A stretch of DNA of 12,598 bases, from assembly GCA_017438085.1 (NCBI GenBank), contig JAFRWH010000184.1, forward strand, positions 1 to 12,598, given 5' to 3'. Below are positions 6,145 through 12,277 of the stretch, piece after piece (position 1 is the first letter of the stretch; every line of letters begins with the position of its first letter). Made by a program: the position numbers and the translations under genes. The notes beneath the pieces are model-generated. The model was not told where the DNA came from. It saw only the letters and a list, made by a program, of their open reading frames with translations, and did not search any database. Source of the stretch: Bacillota bacterium. GTDB taxonomy: Bacteria > Bacillota_A > Clostridia > Peptostreptococcales > Anaerovoracaceae.

Positions 6145-6152
6145 GATATAAT
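6125..6152 (+). promoter_or_regulatory. Predicted promoter of the DUF1275 gene, overlapping the upstream terminator
   Basis: A consensus TATAAT lies at 6147-6152. The best -35 candidate is TTGCAC at 6125-6130 (16-base spacer), which falls in the loop and 3' arm of the preceding terminator. The start site would be about 6158-6161, only 3-6 bases before the ATG at 6164. Confidence 0.55.
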
Positions 6153-6163
6153 ATGGACTTGCT

Positions 6164-6871
6164 ATGAATGAAAATCAGATGTCTGACAGCTTCATATTAA
6201 ATGCTTTTCTGGCCTTCAGCGGAGGCTTTCAGGACGCCTACACCTTTATAACAAGGAACAGAGTCTTCGCCAACGCTCAGACAGGAAACATAGTTCAGAC
6301 CAGCATGTACCTTATGGAGGGCGAGTGGCGGATGGGACTGCGATATCTGTTCCCTGTCCTGGCCTATGCCCTTGGTATCTGCGCCGCGGAGCTCATCCAC
6401 AAAAAGATGCGCGAGTCCAACAACATACACTGGAGACAGATGGTGCTTGGCATAGAGATAGCAATACTGGTTATAGTCGCATTCCTGCCCGAGCAGCTGA
6501 ACATGCTGGCAAACCTTCTTGTGAGCTTCTCCTGCGCCATGCAGGTACAGGGTTTCAGAAAGATACATGGGTTTGCCTACGCCAGCACCATGTGCATAGG
6601 CAATCTCAGGAGCGGCATGGACGCCCTTACGAATTACTTCCTGGACAGGGACCCCAAGCGTCTGAAGGCTGCCCGCTTCTACTTTGGGATCATTTTTGTA
6701 TTCGGACTCGGCGGTGGCATAGGAGCCATAGTTTCCAAGGAGGCAGGCTTCGCCGCGATACTGGTTTCGGTAGTAATTCTTCTGCTCTGCTATGTAATGA
6801 TGCAGCACTGGAACGAATACAATGTGAATCTGGAATATGTGGATCCGATGCACGAATTCCTGGACAACTGA
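6164..6871 (+). CDS. YoaK/DUF1275 family membrane protein
   Basis: A 235-residue integral membrane protein of the DUF1275 (YoaK) family. The family hallmarks are clear: FSGGFQDAYTFI (18-29), RVFANAQTGNIV (33-44), and MQVQGFRKIHGFAYASTMCIGNLRSG (about 126-151). About six hydrophobic segments are visible, near residues 9-24, 59-76, 92-107, 112-128, 171-190 and 194-212. The function of the family is not established; some propose transport. No ribosome binding site lies before the ATG at 6164 or before the alternative ATG at 6179. The closest match is a lone GGA. Together with the promoter position this points to a leaderless or very short leader transcript. It is followed by a terminator-like hairpin. 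Confidence 0.9.
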   Translation: MNENQMSDSFILNAFLAFSGGFQDAYTFITRNRVFANAQTGNIVQTSMYLMEGEWRMGLRYLFPVLAYALGICAAELIHKKMRESNNIHWRQMVLGIEIAILVIVAFLPEQLNMLANLLVSFSCAMQVQGFRKIHGFAYASTMCIGNLRSGMDALTNYFLDRDPKRLKAARFYFGIIFVFGLGGGIGAIVSKEAGFAAILVSVVILLLCYVMMQHWNEYNVNLEYVDPMHEFLDN

Positions 6872-6910
6872 TATCCCGAATTTCCTATTTCGGCTAAAAG
6901 GTCAAAATGT

Positions 6911-6966
6911 GTTGATAAAACCGCTTTATGCATTGTATTTCAATGCTACGGCGGTTTTTCTGTTTT
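6911..6966 (+). terminator. Hairpin unit A, likely terminator of the DUF1275 gene (first copy of a tandem repeat)
   Basis: AAAACCGC (6917-6924) pairs with GCGGTTTT (6951-6958). Inside it, GCATTG (6930-6935) pairs with CAATGC (6941-6946). A TTTTTCTGTTTT tract follows. It begins with GTTGATAAAA, as does unit B about 84 bases later. Confidence 0.7.
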
Positions 6967-6994
6967 GAAAGAGAATACATAACGGACATAAGGC

Positions 6995-7058
6995 GTTGAT
7001 AAAAACTGCTGCAGGCGATGAAATTCAATAGCCACAGCGTTTTTTCAAATGTGAAAGA
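6995..7058 (+). repeat. Hairpin unit B, diverged second copy of unit A
   Basis: It starts with the same GTTGATAAAA and ends in a similar TGTGAAAGA/TTTTGAAAGA stretch. AAAAC (7002-7006) pairs with GTTTT (7039-7043), GCTG with CAGC, and GGC with GCC. The stem sequence differs from unit A but pairing is kept. A T6 run follows at 7040-7045. It may be a second terminator or a small RNA. Confidence 0.55.
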
Positions 7059-7105
7059 AAATCGGATCGGATATGTGAAAAACGAAGGAGTTCTCGCTTG
7101 CAAAT

Positions 7106-7111
7106 TATAAT
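7106..7111 (+). promoter_or_regulatory. Possible -10 box of the structured RNA
   Basis: A consensus TATAAT whose start site would fall at about 7117-7119, one to three bases before the long helix begins at 7120. No convincing -35 lies 16-18 bases upstream and there is no TGn, so this is only a candidate. Confidence 0.35.
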
Positions 7112-7117
7112 CACTAT

Positions 7118-7742
7118 CCGTTTTAAGCATGCTTCATGGTCTTAAGTCCTCGTCGCTGCAGCGCAATCGGTTTCAGCATCGCTGATCTTGGCCGCGCGCT
7201 GGGTCCGCTCGCGCCTACACTCGGCGCTCGCTATCGCGCTAGCCTCCCGGCTGCCTCGATGCACACTCACTGAAACCGTGCGGCTGCATAGAGCTCCTGC
7301 GGGAGACCATTCAGCATACTTTAAAACAGGAATGCAATTCAAATGATCTTTAAACCAGTAGCCGTTTAAAACACTGTAAACGATTATATATGCATCGAAC
7401 GATAACGGCAGAGAGCCTGAGGCGCATTTGCTGAGGCTGCGTCGTTAAGCACGATATGTTCGAGCGTAGCGCACGGCATGGCGGGACGGTCCGCCATAGC
7501 GAGGGCCGATAAGCCGGGTGCCGATGGTAGGCACCCGGTGCGTTCCCGAGCGTGCCGAAGCAGAGATGAACAGATCGATTGCTTAACAGCAGACGAAGCC
7601 CTTGCGCTGAGGGCCCCTGCCTTATCGGATAACATGGCACATAGAAACTATGCCAAACATCACATGTCATCAACGCCTCTTGTCCTATATACCTCACTGT
7701 TTCAAAAGCAAACGACCCGGAATCGCTTCCGGGCCGTTTTTT
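7118..7742 (+). ncRNA. Candidate large structured non-coding RNA, class not recognised
   Basis: The ~620-base interval has no credible protein gene. The 5' domain is one nested helix: GTTTTAAG (7120-7127) with CTTTAAAAC (7319-7327), ATGCT with AGCAT, ATGGTCT (7136-7142) with AGACCAT (7304-7310), TGCAGC with GCTGCA, GCA with TGC, and CGGTTTCAG (7168-7176) with CTGAAACCG (7270-7278). Then come hairpins TTTAAAC/GTTTAAA (7349-7370), ATGGCGG/CCGCCAT (7478-7497), the 9-bp CCGGGTGCC/GGCACCCGG (7514-7538), GCCCTT/GAGGGC (7598-7614) and 7635-7655. A long-range helix joins 7444-7461 to 7568-7587, and CCGATAAG (7506-7513) can pair with CTTATCGG (7621-7628), which would be a pseudoknot. The size and complexity are like the OLE, ROOL or GOLLD RNAs, but I see no motif that assigns it. 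The plus strand is favoured by the terminator. It could instead be two adjacent palindromic elements. Confidence 0.5.
7711..7742 (+). terminator. Strong plus-strand intrinsic terminator (weaker in reverse)
   Basis: AACG/CGTT and CCCGGAA (7716-7722)/TTCCGGG (7727-7733) enclose a TCGC loop with one A-C mismatch. T6 follows at 7737-7742, then more T-rich sequence. The minus strand has only UUUGCUUUU after the stem, so it may also end the hydrogenase operon, though less well. No plus-strand protein gene precedes it for about 840 bases, which supports a plus-strand RNA here. Confidence 0.85.
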
Positions 7743-7766
7743 ATTGTTTTTATTGTGCTTCAGGGA

Positions 7767-8939
7767 CTAATCCTTAAAGCTGAGCGCCTTCTTCGGGCAC
7801 TTTTCGGTGCAAAGACCGCACTGTACGCAGCTGTCCTGATCGATGGACCAGCTCTTGGTGGCTCTGTCAACAGTGAGAGCTCCTACCGGGCAGTTCTTTG
7901 CGCAGATGCCGCAGTATACACAGGAATCAAGATTGCACTGGATCTGGCCTGATTCAGCCGGAGACATGCCCTTGGGCATTCCGAACTCTTCGACATCGGA
8001 GGTGTCGGCAGGCTTTGCAGCAGGTGCTGCAGGCTTTGCCTCTTCCTTCTTTTCCTCAGCCTTGGGAGCCGGAGCTGCAGCTGCAACCTCTTCGCCGAAG
8101 CTTAAGACCTTCTTCGGGCACTTGCTGATGCAGATGCCGCATTCGATGCACTGATCGTGATCCACAGACCAGCTCTTGGAAGCTCTGTCCACGGTGATAG
8201 CGCCCTGCGGGCAGTTTCTCGCGCAGAGGCCGCAGTAGATGCAGCCATCCTGCTTGCAGGTGAGAAGTCCGCTGCCGCCCTCGGCGCTGCCGATGGCATT
8301 TTCAGCCTGCTGCGGCTGCTTTGCTGCAGTGGCGGCTGCGTCCTCGGCGGCCTGGCGGTCCCATACCTGCTGGGGCTCCGGATCCTGGTCCTGGAAGCTG
8401 AGCACCTTTCGGGGGCATCTTCCGATACAGATTCCGCACTTTACGCACTGCTCCAGATCGATCTTCCAGCTCTTGGATGCTCTGTCCACCTTGATGGTCT
8501 GCTGCGGGCAGTTTCTCGCGCAGAGACCGCAGTAGATACAGCCGCTTTGGTCGATGGTGATGTGACCCTCGATATCCTTGATGAAGGCGGTTCCGGACAC
8601 GATCAGATCCTTGGGATCCTCGGCTACCATGTGGTAGTCGTTGGTCATGGTGATGGCGCCCTCGTCGCAGAAGTCGACGCAGGTCTGGCAGAAGGTGCAG
8701 GAGGTGAGGTCGAAGTAGCGGGTGATGTTTCTTCCGCCCTCCACGGCCTCTTCCTTAGTTGTAATAGCTATGGGGGAGCAGACTCTGATGCAGTTGCCGC
8801 AGTTGGTGCACTTTGAAGGATCAAAGGCTATGCGTCCGCGGTACTTGCCAAGGCCTCTGGCCTCGGGATTGGGGAACTGCTCGGTGCTGGGAGCGCTGAA
8901 AAGATTTCCAACTGCTCTTTTAAGGAACGGGAACATCAT
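7767..8939 (-). CDS. Polyferredoxin subunit with eight [4Fe-4S] sites (NuoI/EchF-like N-terminus plus three repeats)
   Basis: A 390-residue protein with eight CxxCxxCxxxC sites starting at Cys44, 81, 134, 165, 233, 264, 340 and 371. Residues 35-100 resemble the two-cluster electron-transfer subunit of complex I and group 4 hydrogenases (NuoI/EchF/MbhN type). Then come three tandem modules of about 50 residues (133-182, 232-281, 339-388), each with a CxYCGxCAxNCP site, a VDRA(S/T)KSW stretch and a second site ending CPxKxLSF. Linkers are Gln/Ala-rich (183-230) and Ala/Pro/Lys/Glu-rich (284-330). Its role is very likely to feed electrons from ferredoxin or another redox enzyme to the NuoB-like subunit. 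The start overlaps the NuoB-like stop as ATGA (8936-8939), so translation is coupled. It is the last gene of the operon. Ordinary NuoI/EchF proteins carry only two clusters. Confidence 0.93.
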   Translation of the reverse strand: MMFPFLKRAVGNLFSAPSTEQFPNPEARGLGKYRGRIAFDPSKCTNCGNCIRVCSPIAITTKEEAVEGGRNITRYFDLTSCTFCQTCVDFCDEGAITMTNDYHMVAEDPKDLIVSGTAFIKDIEGHITIDQSGCIYCGLCARNCPQQTIKVDRASKSWKIDLEQCVKCGICIGRCPRKVLSFQDQDPEPQQVWDRQAAEDAAATAAKQPQQAENAIGSAEGGSGLLTCKQDGCIYCGLCARNCPQGAITVDRASKSWSVDHDQCIECGICISKCPKKVLSFGEEVAAAAPAPKAEEKKEEAKPAAPAAKPADTSDVEEFGMPKGMSPAESGQIQCNLDSCVYCGICAKNCPVGALTVDRATKSWSIDQDSCVQCGLCTEKCPKKALSFKD

Positions 8940-9382
8940 TTACTCATCGCCTCCCTCTTTTCTTTCAGCAGCAGAGCTGCCTTATAGAGACCTTCCATGA
9001 TGGCCTCGGGCTTGGGTGTGCAGCCGGCTACAGCCACATCCACATGGCAGTACTTTTCAAGAGGGCCTTCAATGGAATAGCTCCCCTTGAATACATTGCC
9101 GGACTGGGGGCAGGAACCGATGGATACCACGCACTTGGGTTCCGGGACCTGAGCCAGAGTTCTGACAAGTCTGTCCTTGGACTGGCTGGTGATGGGGCCT
9201 GATACCACTACTATGTCCGCATGTCTGGGGCTGCCGGCCAGCTTGAAGCCGAAGCGCTCCGCGTCGTAGCGGGGAGTAAGGCAGGCAACCAGCTCGATGT
9301 CGCAGCCATTGCAGGAGCCTGTGTTGATGTGGTAGATCCAGGGGGATTTTGCCGCACTGTTATTGATCAATTTCTTAAACAT
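8936..9382 (-). CDS. NuoB-like small subunit of a group 4 hydrogenase/Mrp-type complex (EchC/MbhJ/HycG family)
   Basis: A 148-residue protein. NTGSCNGCDIE gives Cys24 and Cys27, GSCPQSG gives Cys91 and GCTPKPEAI gives Cys121. These are the four ligands of the proximal [4Fe-4S] cluster (N2 equivalent) in NuoB-family proteins. The length fits the Ech/Mbh small subunit rather than the longer complex I NuoB. It sits at the membrane interface and passes electrons from the polyferredoxin to the catalytic large subunit. GGAGGGGAG lies before the start at 9382, 15 bases after the NuoH-like stop. Unusually, no NuoC- or NuoD-like gene follows; the polyferredoxin gene overlaps its stop codon. Confidence 0.93.
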   Translation of the reverse strand: MFKKLINNSAAKSPWIYHINTGSCNGCDIELVACLTPRYDAERFGFKLAGSPRHADIVVVSGPITSQSKDRLVRTLAQVPEPKCVVSIGSCPQSGNVFKGSYSIEGPLEKYCHVDVAVAGCTPKPEAIMEGLYKAALLLKEKREAMSK

Positions 9383-9397
9383 ATCTCGTCTCCCCTC

Positions 9398-10348
9398 CTA
9401 AAGTCCGCACCATACCAGGATCAGGCTTGCCATGGCAAGTCCTGCCACAAAGGTCCAGTAGAATGTGAGGAGATGCTCTATCTTGAGTCTTGCTGTTACC
9501 GCATGAATGGTGGTCATGCAGAGCAGAGTCAGGACAGTGCAGATGACCACGAAGATCAGCACATCCACAGCCACGATGCCGGTGGTGAAACCGCCAAGGA
9601 ACAGGGAGGTGAAAAGACCTGTCATGATGATCATCTTCATTGCGGTGTTGAGCTTGAAAACGCCCAGCGCAGCACCGCTGTACTCGATAAGGGGTCCTTC
9701 GCAGATCTCGGTCTCAGCTTCGGCTACGTCGAAGGGCTGAACGCCTACCTCTGCGGGAATGACCAGCAGCATAGCCAGAGCAGCGGGTATCATGCTCCAC
9801 TGGAAGAGCAGAGAGCCGTTGGCCTGCTGCCACTTGCTGATGGCATCCATGGAGAACACCAGATCAGCTCCGCCTACCTTCTTTGCCACAGTCAGAAGAA
9901 TGATGACAAAGGGAAGCTCGTAGCTCATCATGGTGACCATCTCTCTGGAGATACCGATTCCCGCATAGGGGGAGCCGGAGGAGCTGCCGCCTACGATCAG
10001 GGCTACGCCGGAGATGGTTATCAGATAAAGGATAACGATCAGGTCCGCGCTGCCGGAGAAGGCGGTAAATCCGAAGATGGGGATGAAGAGCATTATTATG
10101 GCCAGGCTTATGAAGCCTATGACCGGGGCGCCCAGGAATACCAGGCGGTTTGCAACTCTCGGTACTATGGTCTCCTTGCCCATCAGCTTGAAGAAGTCAT
10201 AGGTGGGCTGCAGGATCGGGGGTCCTATTCTTTTCTGCATTTTTGCGATGACCTTGCGGTCGACACCTGCAAGCCAGAGGCCGCAGACGCAAGTGAACAG
10301 TGCGCCCGGGAATACCAGGATGTAGAATATCGATTTAAGTATTTCCAT
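9398..10348 (-). CDS. NuoH-like membrane subunit (EchB/MbhM/HycD family)
   Basis: A 316-residue protein with about eight membrane segments, the normal size for the NuoH/EchB family. Diagnostic loops are DRKVIAKMQKRIGPP (29-43) and QPFDVAEAETEICEGPLIEYSG (about 204-225). These match the acidic cytoplasmic loops of NuoH homologues, which couple electron transfer at the NuoB/NuoD module to ion movement. The EAETEI-EGP-EYSG form is closer to group 4 hydrogenases than to complex I. AAAGGAG lies upstream of 10348, and the gap to the preceding MrpD-like gene is 18 bases, so it is in the same operon. Confidence 0.93.
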   Translation of the reverse strand: MEILKSIFYILVFPGALFTCVCGLWLAGVDRKVIAKMQKRIGPPILQPTYDFFKLMGKETIVPRVANRLVFLGAPVIGFISLAIIMLFIPIFGFTAFSGSADLIVILYLITISGVALIVGGSSSGSPYAGIGISREMVTMMSYELPFVIILLTVAKKVGGADLVFSMDAISKWQQANGSLLFQWSMIPAALAMLLVIPAEVGVQPFDVAEAETEICEGPLIEYSGAALGVFKLNTAMKMIIMTGLFTSLFLGGFTTGIVAVDVLIFVVICTVLTLLCMTTIHAVTARLKIEHLLTFYWTFVAGLAMASLILVWCGL

Positions 10349-10366
10349 TATTCTGTACTCCTTTCC

Positions 10367-12277
10367 CTAACGCATGAACAGGAACATGCACAGACAGATG
10401 ATGGCGGTGCCGACAACTGCCATGGATGCATAATCGTTTACTATACCGGAGTGGAGAGCTTCCATGATCTTGTAGTAGCCCTTCCAGTTGGTCTTGAAGC
10501 CCCAGAACAGATCAGAGCCGCCGACCTGTGAATACATTTCCTTTTCACCGGAGAAGAAGGTGTCGTACTTGGCCTGCGCAGGATCGCTGCTGCTGAGTAT
10601 CTGACCTCTTTCGTTTCTGCCGCCGAGGATGACGAAGGCAGTTCCGATGAACAGCACTCCGAAGAGCACCAGCCATACCAGAGGATTCCAGTAGCTGAAG
10701 GCTACGGGTTCCACTGCCAGATCCTTAACACCTGCATTTGCAGCATATCCGGGTCCCATCATGTAATCGATGTACTTGCTGATGTTCAGAGCCGCATTGG
10801 CTGCGGGGTGCAGCAGGTACTTGTTCACGAAATCGTAGAAGATACCGGAGGCTGTGCAGAGCAGAGCCATGATGTACATGGGCAGTCTCATGGTGAAGGG
10901 AGCTTCTGTCACATTCTCGTGCTCTTTGTGGAGCTGTCCGAAGAAGACGGCCTGGGTGACCTTGATGAAGGAAGCCAGGGTCATTACGGAAACCACCAGA
11001 GCGCAGATGGTGCAGAGCACATATACGAATTTGCCGGATTCAACAGCCTTGGTGTAGATGGCCTGATAGATGATCCACTTGGATGCAAAGCCATTGAAGG
11101 GAGGCAGGCCGCTGATGGCGCCGGCGCCTACAAGGAAGCATATGGTGGTGTGGGGCATCTTCTTGGAGAGACCGCCCAGTCTGTCGAGATTGGTGGTTCC
11201 GGTTGCCTGAAGCACAGCGCCTGCGGTAAGGAACAGCAGTCCCTTGAACAGGGTGTGGTTCATTGCATGGAACAGGCCGCCGGTAAGACCCAGAGCGCTG
11301 CCCAGAGATACGGCAGTGATGACATAGCCGATCTGGGAAATGCTGTGGAAGGCCAGCAGTCTCTTGAATTCGTGCTGAGCAAGAGCCATGGTAACGCCCA
11401 GGAACATGGTAACTGCGCCGAAGATGGCAAGCATCTGCTGAACAGTGCCCTTGTCCATCGCTCTGAACACGATGTAGATCATACGGATCATTCCGTAGAC
11501 ACCTGCCTTGTTGACCATTCCGGAGAAGATCATGGAGATGGAGGTGGGAGCTACGGTGTAGGCATCAGCTGCGGGTGTGTGGAAGGGAACCATGTAGCTC
11601 TTTACGCCGAAGCCTGCGATTATCAGACCAAAGGCTGCGATGGATGTGGGGCTCAGGCCGCCTGCCAGTATGGAGGCGATCTGCGCCATGTTCAGAGTAT
11701 GGCATTCCGCATAGAGCATTGCTATGCCTGTGAGTGTAAAGGAGGAGCCCATGGAGCCGATGACCAGGTACTTGAAAGCACCCTCGAGAGCTCCTTCGCT
11801 GGCGTTTCTGAAGGCTGTGAGAGCCACGGAGGCGAAGGTCATGATCTCTACCATTACGAAGAGGTTGAAGATATCGCCTGTCATTACCAGACCCAGTACC
11901 GAGCCGGAGAGCATCAGATAAAGGGTGTAGTAGTGGCCGAGGTGATGGTCGTTTTTCATGTAGCCTATGGAATAGAGGCCTGAGAGCCAGAAGGTAGTAA
12001 CCACCAGCAGAGCGAAGAAGAGGCTCAGCGCATCAACTTCGTAGCCGATACCGATGGCGTATTCCTCCACTGGGGCCCAGTTGCCCATCCAGTAGGCTAT
12101 CACTTCGCCGTCTATCATGACGGGCTTGATCAGGGCATAGATGAGCCCTGCGGAAACTGTCGCCGCAATCATAGCGATTCCCTGGGCAACTGCCTTGCTC
12201 TTCGAACCGAAGATCTCGACAATAAATGCGCTCAGGAACAGGAGCATTACGGCTAATACTGGAAAATGCTGCATCAT
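10367..12277 (-). CDS. MrpD/NuoN-like proton- or sodium-translocating subunit
   Basis: A 636-residue polytopic protein of the NuoL/M/N-MrpA/D antiporter family. Conserved charged residues of the channel are visible: Glu144 (NLFVMVEIM), Lys226 (FGVKSYMVPFHTPAADAY region), Lys257 (FSGMVNKAGVYGM), His311 (KRLLAFHSISQIGY), Lys345 (HTLFKGLLF) and Lys400 (GFASKWIIY). The canonical core ends near residue 480. The C-terminal extension, with extra hydrophobic segments (about 530-551 and 615-634), makes it longer than a typical ~500-residue MrpD, in the direction of HyfB/HycC-type subunits. The ATG overlaps the MrpC-like stop (ATGA, 12274-12277), so the pair is translationally coupled. Whether H+ or Na+ is moved cannot be told from sequence alone. 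Confidence 0.93.
   Translation of the reverse strand: MMQHFPVLAVMLLFLSAFIVEIFGSKSKAVAQGIAMIAATVSAGLIYALIKPVMIDGEVIAYWMGNWAPVEEYAIGIGYEVDALSLFFALLVVTTFWLSGLYSIGYMKNDHHLGHYYTLYLMLSGSVLGLVMTGDIFNLFVMVEIMTFASVALTAFRNASEGALEGAFKYLVIGSMGSSFTLTGIAMLYAECHTLNMAQIASILAGGLSPTSIAAFGLIIAGFGVKSYMVPFHTPAADAYTVAPTSISMIFSGMVNKAGVYGMIRMIYIVFRAMDKGTVQQMLAIFGAVTMFLGVTMALAQHEFKRLLAFHSISQIGYVITAVSLGSALGLTGGLFHAMNHTLFKGLLFLTAGAVLQATGTTNLDRLGGLSKKMPHTTICFLVGAGAISGLPPFNGFASKWIIYQAIYTKAVESGKFVYVLCTICALVVSVMTLASFIKVTQAVFFGQLHKEHENVTEAPFTMRLPMYIMALLCTASGIFYDFVNKYLLHPAANAALNISKYIDYMMGPGYAANAGVKDLAVEPVAFSYWNPLVWLVLFGVLFIGTAFVILGGRNERGQILSSSDPAQAKYDTFFSGEKEMYSQVGGSDLFWGFKTNWKGYYKIMEALHSGIVNDYASMAVVGTAIICLCMFLFMR

Noticed and set aside
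7350..7697. Frames of 83-115 codons on both strands in the structured region (also 7142-7342 and 7478-7777)
   Set aside because: No ribosome binding sites, no recognisable domains, atypical Arg/Cys/Ser-rich composition, and they run through strong hairpins. An RNA or repeat explanation fits better.
7400..7700. RNase P RNA, tmRNA or a group I/II intron as the identity of the structured region
   Set aside because: I looked for the RNase P GAGGAAAGTCC block, a tmRNA tRNA-like end with CCA and tag, and intron domain V or P7-type cores. None is present.
7776..8543. The three polyferredoxin DNA repeats as a CRISPR-like or satellite repeat
   Set aside because: They are in-frame protein modules about 300 bp apart, explained by domain duplication.
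9221..10531. Open plus-strand frame of 436 codons opposite the NuoH-like gene
   Set aside because: It is antisense to well-supported NuoH- and NuoB-like genes and the end of the MrpD-like gene, has no recognisable domain, is rich in His/Gly/Asp/Glu as expected for a shadow of hydrophobic codons, and has no ribosome binding site.
10808..11983. Open plus-strand frame of 391 codons opposite the MrpD-like gene
   Set aside because: Same pattern: a low-complexity His/Gly/Glu-rich shadow of a membrane protein gene.
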